Source: Norana najaformis
Taxonomy: Eukaryota > Annelida > Clitellata > Crassiclitellata > Hormogastridae
Direction of reading: 5' to 3'
NCBI GenBank assembly: GCA_964023275.1
Contig: OZ029926.1
Coordinates: 25,643,222-25,707,221 of the forward strand
DNA: 64,000 nucleotides
The notes under the pieces are model-generated. The model was given only the letters and a program-made list of their open reading frames with translations. It searched no databases and was not told the origin of the DNA. This document shows, one piece after another, positions 46,901 through 58,196 of the stretch; position 1 is the first letter of the stretch, and the number at the start of each line of letters is the position of its first letter. A program made the position numbers and the translations under genes.

Positions 46901-49442
46901 GAATTGGTGTCTTATGTTTCTCAACTAGGTCCACCTTATGACCTGATTCGGTGTGATGTGAATTTTGGTGTGATGCATTTGGGGATGTTTGCAAAACGAA
47001 TTCAGCTTCTGAGCATGTCCCTTTTATAAAGTCATCATGATCTTCATCAAGATCCATGGACAGAAAGCCCGCAGGTGTCCAGCAAACACATCATCACCTG
47101 TCTCCACACTCTGTGGTCCTGTGCCGGTGTATGCTCAAACTGTGTAAATCCTACTGGCACCAGTCTTTGATATCATCCATCCACTCTCCATTAGGTCGTC
47201 CTCGTCGCCCATTTCCATCCATAATTCCCATCATCACACCTTTTATTTTTCTGCTATTGTCCATTCTACATGCATGTCCGAATAAACCCAGTTTTCATCT
47301 TATATTTGTGTTAGATCTTCCTTTATGTTCAGTCTTCTTCGAACCTCCACATTTGTCACCTTCGTTGTCCAATTCAAATGTTGTATTGTCAGCTTGGCTT
47401 TACAATGTATCCTTGTTATAACTGGTTACTTGACATGGCTTTCAAAGTTTTTGTTCTAAGGAGGTTTCTGTGTACAAGGAATCAGAAATAATAGTGTTCA
47501 AGTAGAAGTCATTGATATTCAGTCCTTATTCCCCAAACTTACTATACTTTAGGCTAGAACTGTTGTGTCAACAGGCTTTCGGTTGCTGAATCTAAATTTT
47601 GGAACTCCCTCCCTGTGTCTGTTCATTCTGCACTGTCGCTCCTGTCATTTCGTTCTCAACTTAAAACTTACCCATTTCAAATTGCTTATCCACCATAGGC
47701 TACCTCTCTGTCTTGGGGACTGACCTTATGCCTATTGACTTGACCTTGGCTTTGGTGCGCCATCGGTTGATGCCTTGTGCATATTAGACAGTGGTGCAAA
47801 TTACTACTAATAATTATTATTACTGGGTAAAGAAGTACTGTTATTTGGATCGAGGGGAAGGCATCAACAACTTTGTTAGAATTTTCAGCAGTGCATTTTT
47901 AACCTGAACAGTTATTATCATTGTAGTTCGAATAAAAGCGGGCCTTTTGGCTGATATCAGAGATTCAGTTCTGTTTCTGACAATGTTTGGTTGTGATTTT
48001 AGGCCGTTCTGGCTTTCCCCGAGGCAGTGCATGGTCATTCCAGTTGCAGCTCCGTTTGACGCCTACGCCCAGAAGGTTTGTTGATACATGCATTTGATGG
48101 GTTTTAGATTTATCGTTCAAATCGCTGGACATATGGTTTTCTGCCATTGGTTTATGTGTTTTAATGAGATTAGTTTTATAACTGAGTGTAAGACGTACAT
48201 TTCTGATTGTCATGATTTCAAATACATGATTATCTACGCTGAGCATTTGGACATCTAACCGTGCTTCTGTCTGACAGCTAATTCAAACTGCTTCGTAATT
48301 TGTGCGTATAACAAGTTTTCATACTATGGCAATACTATTATTAATGATATTAATTAATACTAATAACAATGAAGAGAATATGTAGATACATGCGTGCATT
48401 TGTCAGAGAATAATTGGTAGCCACATCTTGCCTTCATCTGTAGGTCAGGGATGAGTTGTTTGAAGCCGGATTTGTCTGTGAAGCTGACCTGGATTCAGGA
48501 GACACGATGAACAAGAAGATCCGAAACGCGCAGCTGGCTCAGTTCAACTTCATTCTCGGTAGGCAGTCGACTTATTGTTTTCAGCTTAGCTACATCAATG
48601 AACTGGATCCTCTGTATAGCAGTAGCTTTAGGAGCTCTTTCAGACACTGTGCTATCATAACTCCCTCCCGTTGTCCGTATTTGGCTGACCCCCTCCTTGC
48701 CCTCTGTGCGGACGTCCTTACTGGATGCAATTGGGCTGTTATGTACAGCAGGACCTATCCAGTTCTTTTTGAGTTTGACCTTTGACTCGTAACGATGTAG
48801 ACCTGATTGTCTGTAAATTTTCGTAGCTGTTGGTGATCAGTGAAGTGACTGCAATGCATAGACATTCATGCACTGTTCATATATGTATTTATCTGAGTGG
48901 AGCAGGATAGCCGATTGATCTGAGCGCTTGGCTTGTAGCACGGAGAGTATGGTTTCGAGTCTCCCCTTAGAGGGTTACTGTGTAGGGACCTTGAGCAAAT
49001 TCTTCACTCTTAGTTGATTCGCACCTCAGATTCAGATTTATTGGCCTTGCATGTGTAATAAATCCAAAAATAAATGAATAAATTTGTATAGCTCCTTAAG
49101 AGAACCTCTCAAAGATGCTGAAGCGTTGCTTTCTAACAGTATAAAGAGGTGCAACATAAGATAAGCTTAAATATTTTGTTACATACGCCCTTACGTGACA
49201 GCGCTTCTGAAGCCTGTAGAGTGGAATATAGACGTTGCTAGTGTGTGCCTTGACTCGTATAATGAACAAGCTTTTTCCTGTTATTTGAAACAGTCGTGGG
49301 TGAGAAGGAACAGCAGAACGGTACCGTCAACATCCGCACGCGCGACAACAAGGTTCTCGGCGAGCAGCCGATCGCTCACGTGAAGGAGCGATTCAAGCAC
49401 TTTGTCGAATCAAAAGTCCAGGATGCTGAGGACAAATTCTAG
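34966..49442 (+). CDS. TARS1: Cytosolic threonyl-tRNA synthetase, complete, 19 exons
   Basis: Class II synthetase that charges tRNA-Thr. Exons: 34966-35022, 35897-35974, 36486-36667, 37204-37319, 37835-37964, 38419-38536, 39324-39467, 40355-40501, 41344-41442, 42168-42263, 42868-42938, 43107-43269, 44337-44474, 45014-45091, 45508-45608, 46741-46848, 48003-48075, 48444-48558, 49294-49442. Phases close exactly: 2163 nt, 720 aa (human about 723). TGS domain ([20 protein letters not shown]), editing domain with HSSAH (H151, H155) and CRGPH (C257, H261), catalytic core with MNCPGHC (zinc Cys about 409), motif 2 ([20 protein letters not shown]), FYGPK, motif 3 region ([11 protein letters not shown]), then the anticodon-binding domain ([36 protein letters not shown]). 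Intron 1 has a GC donor; the other borders are GT/AG. The short basic N-terminus (KKGKKDKDG) is of eukaryotic type. Confidence 0.97.
35023..35896 (+). other. TARS1: GC-AG intron 1 of TARS1
   Basis: Exon 1 ends GAG AAA AAG and is followed by gcatga. No GT occurs before the in-frame TGA at 35026-35028, and the next exon ([12 protein letters not shown]) starts after 'tttcag' in matching phase. A GC donor is therefore the simplest reading. Confidence 0.75.
37590..37810 (+). repeat. LINE-tail repeat, family C, in TARS1 intron 4
   Basis: 'cagcacccaacgaaaacttg', 'aaccagcttatttgtaggca', 'tgagtcaaaacagaatcaat' and 'gtttggaattgaattggag'. It ends about 25 bp before TARS1 exon 5. Confidence 0.65.
39930..40066. 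repeat. 26-bp minisatellite in TARS1 intron 7
   Basis: The unit 'tctttttatattgttttcct' + 'tgttg' occurs about four times. The preceding 'gacctttacctgaaacattt' and one unit recur at 41250-41330 in intron 8, so exon 8 is bracketed by direct repeats of intronic sequence. Confidence 0.75.
40550..40700 (+). repeat. tRNA-derived SINE-like element
   Basis: A tRNA-like head 'gtggtctagttggtaacgca' and 'gattgtgggtttgagc' is followed by 'caggttgtttgcacacactc', which resembles the element at 23800-23950. In TARS1 intron 8. Confidence 0.55.
40990..41180 (+). repeat. tRNA-derived SINE, family A, well preserved
   Basis: Clear tRNA-like head: 'gcccgactggttagagcgct', 'tggcttgtaacacgaagagt', B box 'gggttcgagcctcc'. 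Body and tail end in 'aataaatgcagaaataataa'. The best copy for defining the family. Confidence 0.8.
41870..42005 (-). repeat. Family B repeat in TARS1 intron 9
   Basis: Minus-strand family B copy: 'ttctatagcgccgttatcat', 'gccttgagcatcaggcagtg', 'caaatcagaatacacgatac'. Confidence 0.6.
42290..42660. repeat. Pyrimidine-rich minisatellite in TARS1 intron 10
   Basis: About ten units of 30-36 bp built on 'tttttctgttcttggatttt' + 'tcctttcttt'. The open frames through it are translations of the repeat and not genes. Confidence 0.85.
43670..44285. repeat. 57-bp minisatellite in TARS1 intron 12, split by a repeat
   Basis: The unit 'tttatgcttctgaggagttt' ... 'atagaggcatgtaaacaagt' ... 'gtgttacctttacc' is repeated about eight times between 43910 and 44285, with a first copy at about 43665-43725. 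Between the first and second copies lies a roughly 180-bp insert (43726-43905) starting 'cgtaatcgtaatcgagaatt', like the LINE tails. Confidence 0.85.
44590..44850 (+). mobile_element. LINE RT C-terminal fragment in TARS1 intron 13
   Basis: An open frame reads [40 protein letters not shown] and [14 protein letters not shown], the standard C-terminus of LINE reverse transcriptases, with no internal stop. 3' sequence follows (atagccatgccatagcacct). Different subfamily from 14285-14648. Confidence 0.75.
45720..45945. repeat. 31-33-bp minisatellite in TARS1 intron 15
   Basis: Seven units of 'gtggtttactttcaaccatt' + 'ggagtttttttt'-like sequence. Open frames through it are artefacts. Confidence 0.85.
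45985..46405 (+). mobile_element. LINE 3' end with family B tail in TARS1 intron 15
   Basis: A frame reads [40 protein letters not shown] and [17 protein letters not shown], then a stop, then the family B tail ending 'gcgctatagaagtcattaga'. This copy shows family B is the 3' end of a LINE. Confidence 0.75.
47560..47825 (+). mobile_element. LINE 3' end in TARS1 intron 16
   Basis: A C-terminal RT remnant (FWNSLP-like, [18 protein letters not shown]) is followed by the tail 'ggctttggtgcgccatcggt', 'gatgccttgtgcatattaga', ending in TAATTATTATTA. The tail matches 33290-33430 and 21402-21565. Confidence 0.65.
48897..49080 (+). repeat. tRNA-derived SINE, family A, in TARS1 intron 18
   Basis: tRNA-like head 'gatctgagcgcttggcttgt', 'agcacggagagtatggtttc', body 'gtgtagggaccttgagcaaa', tail 'aataaatccaaaaataaatg'. 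No counterpart was found in the partial TARS1 duplicate, so the insertion probably follows the duplication. Confidence 0.7.
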
Positions 49443-50677
49443 ATAAATTCGTCACTTTGTTGACTTTCTCAGCATTCTTTCCATTCATCGCATAGTTAAA
49501 CGAACGTTAAGTTAAGGAATGAGGGCAGGCAATTGATGCTTCAAGAAAACACAAGAACTTGTGACTGTTGTTTAGACACAATGCATATATCTTTGCAGAG
49601 ACTTCATACATAAGGGATGTCCGCAAAAACGGGCACACCCTCCCTCCCCTCAGGGTGCGATTTTTGGTTGGCAGATTTAGGGGAACCAGTCCAAACATGG
49701 GCAACCCCCAGCGAGGTAAAATTGGCTGAGCCGGTACAGCAATTGTTGATTTGGGCCATGTTTTTAAATTTCTGGTTACTGGCTCTGTTGTCTGTAGTTG
49801 GGAAATTTGTGAGTCAGGGAAAATATATGGGGAAATATATTTTCAGAGAAGACACTCAGAGCCAGCAGAGGGGGAATTGCCGACAATAAATCGCATCTTG
49901 ACTCCTGTAGAAGATTTTGGGGTAATTGGTTGCAATTGTTTTTGCCACTTAAAACTAGGTGTTTCTGTGTAGACTTTTGAAGAATGCTTACTATCTGATG
50001 TAACATCTGAAACTCTGCCACAATAGTTTGTTACTCTATGAAATTAGTATTACATAAGGTAATGGAATCTTGAGGTTTGTCTCATTTTTTCGTAGCATAC
50101 TGGACCCTGAGTTCTGGGTTCAAATTTCCACTCGGGACAGATAGACTGAGGAGTACTTTTGTCAGCGAAGAATTCCATCGATTGGAAGATCAGCAGAAGT
50201 TGAGAAAACGGACTGGCCACCCGACTTCATAATCCAAGTCTAGGACAATGAAGTCACTAACTGCACTTCCTAGGCAAATTGGGACTTTGTTTTATTCCTA
50301 GGCAAATTGGGGCTTTGTTTTAGTGTAGGGAGGGACTGTTTGCTGTGTGAGCCATGTACACGCACATACAAGCACTCACACACAAGGAAGTTCATCCCCT
50401 TTTAACATCCAGATAATGAGATTCAGGGGCCCTGATGCATTACAATAACCATAGAAATTTCCAGACTAGGTTAGATGTAGGAGGGAGCAAGTCACTCTGC
50501 TCCAAGTCTACATTTTTGGGCTTAATATGGGGAGGTCACTAGTGCTCCCCTAATCCAAGCTCTGCTGGTCTTTCATTTGAAACTGGAGCTTCGATGTAAA
50601 GTCTTAACCTGACAATTCACGTTCTTGCCTTGTTCGCTAGAGGTTATGTTGGTCTTAAACTTGGTCATGAACAGTTA

Positions 50678-50923
50678 GTTGCTTCCATACTTCGGGCATG
50701 TACTACGGAAGAGTGGAGATTGCCTAGAGAAACAGATCATCCAAAGCACAATGCCTGGGTCCCGAGCTAGGGGAAGACCAAAGATGACATGGATAGACAA
50801 CATCAAGTCGTGGACTGAATTATGGTTTGATCAGTTGTTCCAAGAGACCAGGGACAGAAGGAGATGGCACGAAATTGTCTGTGGGTGCAGCCAATCATCA
50901 CTTCAAGGACGGTTGAAGACAAG
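50678..50923 (+). mobile_element. Short LINE insertion with 7-bp target-site duplication
   Basis: Encodes the last part of a LINE reverse transcriptase: LPYFGHVLRKSGDCLEKQII, GSRARGRPKMTWIDNIKSW, TRDRRRWHEIVCGCSQSS. Flanked by ACAGTTA at 50671-50677 and 50924-50930. The duplicated TARS1 flank has the empty site (acggttatttgtg, about 18091-18103), so the limits of the insert are directly visible. Confidence 0.9.
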
Positions 50924-50930
50924 ACAGTTA

Positions 50931-51065
50931 TTTGTGCGATGGTCTAATGGTTGGCCTGCTGGACTGTCAGCCCAGAGGCTGGGTTCAAATTCAGGGCACA
51001 GCGATGTTTCAAAATGCCTGCTTCACTTGTGCCCCTTGCCGACTTGCTATAAAATGAGTGACCAT
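50931..51065 (+). repeat. tRNA-derived SINE, family G
   Basis: 'gtgcgatggtctaatggttg', 'gactgtcagcccagaggctg', B box 'gggttcaaattcagg'. Related copies at 18095-18230 and 59780-60002 (minus). Present in both TARS1 flanks, so older than the duplication. Confidence 0.7.
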
Positions 51066-51078
51066 AAACTGACCAAGT

Positions 51079-51266
51079 ATATATGCCATTTTAGACTACT
51101 GCGGGTGTTTAGTCCTTCCCCTAGACTGACCTGCAACTATATATATATATATATATATATTGCTGTTTATATATAATATATATATTAATATATATATTAT
51201 ATATATTGTTGCAAGTTAGTCTAGGGCAAGAACTGAACACCCGCAGTAGTTTAAAATGGCATATAT
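51079..51266. repeat. 59-bp inverted repeat with (AT)n core
   Basis: Arms 51079-51137 and 51208-51266 are reverse complements with about six mismatches; the 70-bp core is nearly all TA. Possibly a MITE-like element or a fold-back product. No target-site duplication was seen. Confidence 0.85.
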
Positions 51267-53442
51267 TTACAAGCAAAAATAAACTCACGTGTACACAGAA
51301 AATCGACCACAGCGGTCCAACGGACATCGGAATCTCCACGAAACACAGCATCAACTTTACAAGAAAAGGTCATCAGCGGCGGGAGACGGAATCAACATCA
51401 AAACTATCAACTTAAAACGACTTCTTCAAAACGATCAACTTCAAAATTACATCTCCTGAGTCCGGCACTCCAACACAGCAAAACGACCAACAGGGTCAAA
51501 CCAAAAGCCGGACTGAATTTAACTCACACTCGTGCCTATTTATAGGGCGGAGTTCCCTCCGACGTACCCATCTGTGAATGTCTGACTCTTAGATCTTGAC
51601 ATGAACGAGAACCATTCCTACCTATTTTAAATTTTGACTGAGCGCCTGTGAATAAAAAATGGTTCCTACGACTTAGCTTTCATTGGACGCTGTAGAAATC
51701 TCGAGCTTACGATTACGATAGATTGCAAACGTCTAAAGCAGTAAATTTAAACTTACAACAGTGGATAAACCCAACACTGATGAAAAACAGCTGTTTAATT
51801 GAGCATTTAATTAAAATTCATGATAAATAACTGTTTTCTTCATTAAATGGGTCACTGTTGGTAGATTTCCATTCCATAAACTCCGCATTCGTTGATTCGT
51901 TTTAAGATCTTATTACATCTTCCAATTTTCGCAGCATGATCGAATTGTCAGTGTTCATGATCGAATGATCCGAGTTTCTCGTTTCAAGCTGGTTCACAAA
52001 GCCCAAAGCAAAAGGTTCACTGCTTACAGCAAGAACGCATTCCAAAACGTGTTCTCTGTCTTTAAAAATCATCTTAGAACCGAGCTGCTCAAATTGTTGG
52101 GTTTATATTTTGAAGAATATTCTCTTCTATTATTTTCTTATCCGTTTTGAAGATTTATTTCATTCCTATTATTTGCTGATGATCTGTTTGAAGGCTGTGT
52201 TGAACATGGATGCTCAAAATTTTCAAATCGAGACAGGCATTTGAAAGAATAATGCGTTTAAAACAATTTCCATGACTTTAATCCATCATTTCTTCCTCTA
52301 ATCCGATTACTTCTATAGCGCCGTAATAATGGTGCACAAAGCATATCAATCGTTGGTAACTTCAAGTGAAACTGTAATCAAAATCGTAATCCAAGAGTGA
52401 AGTCCAACTCAAATCTAATGACTTATGTAGCGCAGTTAGCGTCTAGCACAAGGCATCAATCGATGGTTGCTCCGGTTGAATCCGTAGTCAAAAATCTGTT
52501 GCAGAAGATTGGTTGAAATTAATTAGGTCAGGAAAACCATGTCAGGCTACGGTGGGTAAGTAAGTACCACCTTCTCTGGTCTTGTGGCAACTGGGTCTTG
52601 TTCTTAGCATGATATCTCTGGACAACTCTTAACTTCAAGCATTAACAACGCTTAGTTATAATTAGTGGCTTAGAATGTAGAGTTTATTGTTATAATTCGC
52701 ATTGTCTAAAGCTTCATGATGGTCTAGGCTTTAGGTTAAGAGCGCTATAGAAATGTACAGTTTAAGATTATGAATCGGAAATAGGCTACATCTTTTTATA
52801 GAAGTTATGCTACTGGTTAAGAAGAAGAGCAGACCGCTTCAGCCAGCCCACGAGTCTTTACCATGTTGGATCTCATTTGAGTCCTTTTCCTGGACGTGGT
52901 AATATCAAAGTACCCTACCCCGGAGCACAGTTAGCCATGCAAGACGAACATTCTAGGCCTTACATTCTAGGCCTTAGTAATCCGCTGTTATTGTTTCTAT
53001 CATAACATAGGTTTTAAGTGGTTGAACAATGAGTTGAAATACTGGCTGAACAGTTCAGTCGCTTCCTCGTAATTTACAATGACTATTCCGTTTTCGTCTT
53101 CCTTTATCAATGGTTCTTGCATTTCTTTCCGTTTCACTTCCTTCTAACATACTTGTTAAAAATCTTGCTATCTTCCGTTACATCCCTTGATAACTTCTGC
53201 TCAAAACTCTATTGCCTTCTATTCACAGATAAGCTTATTCCTTCCATTCACGGAATTAGTTCGTAACTTCGCAAGTCTTCCAGTATTTTCCTGGTCCATT
53301 CCAGTCTTTGCTTTCTTCTTTCAAACTTCAGAAATTTAGACCTCCAGGCTTCGTTCTTTATCCTCCTTTCGTGTCACTCAAGACAATCATATTCCTACCA
53401 CTGAAAGACTTCTACGAGATGAACTTTCCACTTCACGGCTCC

Positions 53443-56400
53443 TTAAAACAAGAAACGTATCGTAAAAAGAACAGTTAAGGTCGCGAATTCCATCTTGATT
53501 GACGACAATTTTTCAGCAGAGTTTGGTTTGGTTTTTACGTCGCTTCTGACACCCGTGTCCTTAGAACTTGTACCCTTGATGGTGTCTTTCTGTCTGGCCT
53601 CGACGGCTCTGACGGTCACCCTTTGCTCGCGATACACGTCATCGTCATCGTCATCGTAATCGTCAACTTCGAAGTTGAAATCTTCGTCGGATCTCGGCAG
53701 TTCCGTAGCGAAAACCCAGTCGAGGTCCTTTGCGAAATCTCGGCTGAATTTCGTTGTTTTTGAATGAGTAGGAGTAGCGGCGGTGTAGCTCGCTTTCTGG
53801 CCTAGGTGACGGGAGCCCTGACTGTTCTCCAGTCCGTCATTGAGCGAGCTGTCCGACCACCGGACGTTCTGGACGGACGATGTGGGGCTCGTCCGGAGAA
53901 CGGGACTTTGTACTTCGAAGTCCAGGTGTGGAAATTTCAAAGTGAGAGGAACTTGGGTCCGGTGTTGTGTAAATGACGACGACGATGTTGGGGTTGACGT
54001 CTGCTTTGGACGACGCGTCCTTGATCTGCGCGTAGACTTCCGGTGTAGCTCTGGGTCAGCCTGAACTCTGACCTCGAAGCTCGGAGCCACTGATGTCGGA
54101 GGAAGAGCAGAATCTGTGTGCGTGGTCCGGTCGCGTTTTCTGTGCAATTCCATTTCCGCCGAGTATTCAGTGTTCATTCGACCGTGACCAAAGTCTGCTG
54201 ACCCATCCGGTCTTTCTGAGACAGTCTCGGACACGCTTGGGTTGCGATCGGAGTCTTCGTGATAGGCGTCGAGTGAGAACGTACGGGTGGACTGTTCCGT
54301 GTTAAGCGAACCGGAACGTGTGCTATCGTGCGTGTCCCGAGGCGCGTCGATCTTGCTCTTGAAGAACTTGATGGGCGAAGTGAAGAAAATGCGTTCCATG
54401 TCGAGATCGATGTCGTCACGGTCCGTTTCATCGCGTCGCAGAGTGCATTCATCTGTGTCCCACCATTTCCTGAACAGTTTCCCGAAGAAATCGCCTTCAC
54501 TGAGCCGTGTCAGAGCGGCATCTAAGCGTCCGACGAGGGAACCATTGCGCCTGGTCGCGAGGACGTAGCTAGTCTCATGGGTGAACTGATCGAGGGCTAG
54601 TAGATCGCAGGGTTCTCTGGACGAATGGTAGGACGCCTCCAGGGACTCCATAATCAGGGCGAAGTCTCCTCGTCGGACCTTTCTCAACCCCTCTTCCAAC
54701 GAAATGACTATCTCCGACGGAGTCTTGTCGTTCCAGATCTGCTGGTAGAGAGACAAGTTCGAGGTCTTCAGCTGATAAGCCACTGCCTCGCTGGAGACGC
54801 CGAACCCAAGTCGGGAATGTTCGGTGTCGTTGAGGAGGTTCTCGAGCAGCCAGGGGCGATGGTCTGAAGGCGTGTCTGGAGCTCGAACGAGCACTGAGAT
54901 GGTGGATTTGAGGAGCGGTTGCGTGTAGCTGAAGCGACGTGCATGGTGCAGGCTGACGGAATTTATCGGAAGAACACTGACGTTTGCTACCTGCAGTAAG
55001 CAATAAATAACAATTAATAAATAATAATAGCTAAAAAATCACATTCTTCGAATACTGGACACGCGGTAAATGTTAAAAAATCACAGATTTTTACAATCCC
55101 TCTTGAATACAGACTCGTCTGTTAAAAATATATCTGAATATATGTAGTTCCGATGTTTAACGACATCTTATGACATCAAAGGCCGTTGACGTCGCCCTCC
55201 TCCTTTATCCAGGCTTGGGACTGGCACTACCCCAAACAAGGGAGTGGCGGAGTTCCGAATATATTAAGACTATATGAATAACATATACAGCTGAGCGTGT
55301 TTATCTATTTTAAACTTCCTATCGGAAAAAAATCAGAATTACTGCAGCAACATATTTAGACAACTGAATCATTACGCCTGATTTTTCTTGGAGTTGAATT
55401 TTTATATATAGGGACAGTAGAACACGTTTTAAAGGTGTCTAAAGAGAGTATCGGACTGTACGAGCTTATTTCTTATTTACAATAATAGCAGAGTATTTAA
55501 GTTAGTAGTAATTGTTTCCAGTTTTTATTGACATCTTCTGATTGCCGAGGCCGATGACATTAATCCCAGCTTGCCCATATATCCGGACAGAATAACTGCA
55601 AAACCGAACGTTTATTAATCAATGTTTAACTTCATCTTGTGGCCGCCACAGGCCGTCAATATCGACCTTCCTTTATTATTAAACAATGCAATTGCAACTG
55701 TAAGTAAGTAAGTAAGTAAGTATATTCTTTATTAACCAATAGCTAATCGCACATCGGTTTACAAGTATTTAAGAACACAAGAAAACTTAATATTCATACA
55801 ACATCCTAACAATAAAACACTTACGCGTTAAATTGTCAGCAGGAGGAATAATACGATCATGGGTGTGGGGCCGTAGGGAATAACTGAGGGTTTTAATTGG
55901 TTGGAGTAGCTGATGTAAGAAATGATTTGGGTTGGTCAAGATTGCTTTAAAAGACGAGCATCAGCTGTGCCACAGAGTTCATCGAACGTTGGGGAGTTCC
56001 CAGGAAGATATCGGAGACGCACAAGTCTCCGCATCAAAGCCTGGAGCCGAGCTCTAGCCTGTGCCCCAGCATAGCCCCACCACACGGGAGAGGCGTACAG
56101 CATCCTGGCCAGTGTTGTGGCTCGGACAACGTCGTAGAGCCGAGGGCCAGTTAGGCCATGTGATACAAGAATTCGTATGGCATATAAAGACTGACGTGCC
56201 TGACTATGAATCCGATCAATATGAGAATCAAAATTTAACATCTTCGATAGGGTAACACCCAATATTGTCATCTCTGGTACCCTGGTTAAACCGGGAATCA
56301 CATTAGGTAAAATTATCTGCTGATTTCTCATTCTTGGCCGGTGAATTATCATTTCACATGTCTTTTTATGATTAAGTTTTAAGTTACACTTATCCGCCCA

Positions 56401-58153
56401 AAGGGCAACATGGTCCAGTTCAGCCTGAACCATCAAGCTATTGCAGGATGGTACAAGAAGGTAACTGTCATCAGCGTATTTAAATAACCCATTGTTGGGT
56501 GCTAAAGGCTTATACTTGGATATGGCAACTAGGAAGTTCACTGGTCCCAGACCCGAACCCTGAACAATACTGGAATTTATGCCAACTAAGGTAGAGACAC
56601 TACCATTGAATTTGGTGCAGCAACAAGGTAATGATTTTAATTCTACTCATTTTATTTATTTATAGCGTCAGTGGAAGCGTTTTAAAAGGTGTCTAAATTG
56701 ACCACTGAATAATTCAGTTTACGCAACGATTTAAAAAGTATAATAGTAGTTTCCAACGTTTAGCGACACCTATGGCATCAAAAAATTGTACAGTTTCTCT
56801 AATCTTTTTTAAACTCGCGAGTAATTAAACGATCGGTTAGTTTCCATTATTTCACAACATTTTATGGCTGTTCTAGGGCCCGTTGACGTCGACCTTACCT
56901 TACCTTATAGGCAGGTATAGTATATGGCTGAATGAGTTTGTGATCTAAGGTTTCCGCAGTTTAACAACATCTTATGGCATAAAAGGCCGTCGACATTGCC
57001 CTCCTCCTTTATCCAGGCTTGGGACTGGCACTACCAGATATAAGACAGTGGTGGAGTTAAATCCAATCAAGTAGTAGTAGTAGTTCCAATGTTTAACGAC
57101 ATCTTATGGCATCAAAGGCCGTTGACGTCACCCTCCTTTATCTAGGCCTGGGACTGGCACTACCACAAATAAGGCAGGGGCGGAGTTAAACTAACCCTAT
57201 CAGTTATTAATATGTCGTCGGTAGTAAGCGTTTAAAAGGTGTCTAACAACACTTGACTTATTCAGCGTTTGATTATAACATAATTTAGTTTGCGGTAGTA
57301 GCATCCAGTGTTTAGCGACATCTTGCGGCCATGGACTGCGCTTACCATGTCATACCAGTTAAACTGATGCAATCCGCGTTACGGATTGATTTATGATTGC
57401 AATTAATATGAGATGCTTATGGCAAAATTATGCACCAAAGTACTGGATCAAAACAAAATTATGCAGAATGGAAAAGAAAATATACTTCGTTCGAGAGTTT
57501 TTCCGTAAGTTCCGCCCAGCCGTTTCCGTTCTTCCTCTTCCTACCATTTCCATCCTCCTTTTCCACCACCAACCATTCGATCTGGAACGGTACGATTCGT
57601 GACATCTCTTTTACTACATCGACCAGATACCCAGAGACGCTGTCACCGCTTGGCATCAATTGCCGAGTGAAAAATGGATCCACCTGGCGAACAGTACAAA
57701 AAGCTCAATAGTGTGGCGTCATCTAGCGAATATCTAAAAAATGAGTTAAATACCAATTGAAGTGCAATTTTCTGAATACAATAACATTTACAATAGATGT
57801 CGTTGAAATGCTATTTGTTTTGGTAGTGTTCGTTTATTAGTCTGTTTTTCATTCCTCTCTCCCTTCTTTCATTTCATCCAGCATTCGTGTCTTATTTTAT
57901 TTTTCCTTACTTCCTTCCGCCTATCCTTCCTTTGTCCATTTCTTCTTTCCTTCACTACTTTCTTCTCATTTTCCTAATCGTAATCGTAATCGCAAAAATT
58001 GAGATTTCTACAGCACCAAACGAAAGCTAAGTCGCGGAAAAAAGCTCATGCACAAGCGCTCAGTCAAAAGAAAATCGATAGGCAGGTAAGGTCAGATTCA
58101 GTTCCAGGTCAAAGACAGATGAGACGGCTGCGGTGGATGGTGTTTAGAATTGG

Positions 58154-58196
<43 letters not shown>

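Larger units (their letters stand above)
49443..53442. other. 3' flank of TARS1 and intergenic repeats; no gene seen
   Basis: 49443 to about 51065 includes the presumed TARS1 3' UTR (an AATAAA occurs near 49885) and the part shared with the duplicate at 17252-18230. After it come a large AT-cored hairpin (51079-51266), a family C tail (51600-51720, minus), family B tails (52300-52460, minus, and about 52400-52560), and A/T-rich sequence at 52600-53442 with no recognised feature. The last kilobase probably holds the 3' UTR of the minus-strand receptor gene. Confidence 0.5.
54991..57485 (-). other. Intron of the receptor-like gene, filled with repeats and a LINE
   Basis: Contains family D repeats at 55140-55260, 55490-55690, 56740-56900, 56950-57080, 57080-57190 and about 57300-57340, plus the LINE fragment at 55695-56645. 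No exon with pore or membrane segments was found here on the minus strand, and the joined reading frame leaves no room for one. Confidence 0.6.

Noticed and set aside
54093..54568. Plus-strand open frames opposite the receptor-like exon
   Set aside because: Shadow frames; the minus-strand frame is far longer, spliced in phase and has family motifs.
53443..54990. Explaining the missing pore by an intron inside the exon
   Set aside because: S1 and S2 are joined in a single uninterrupted reading frame with no GT/AG pair needed, so no exon can sit between them without breaking a frame that is already complete.
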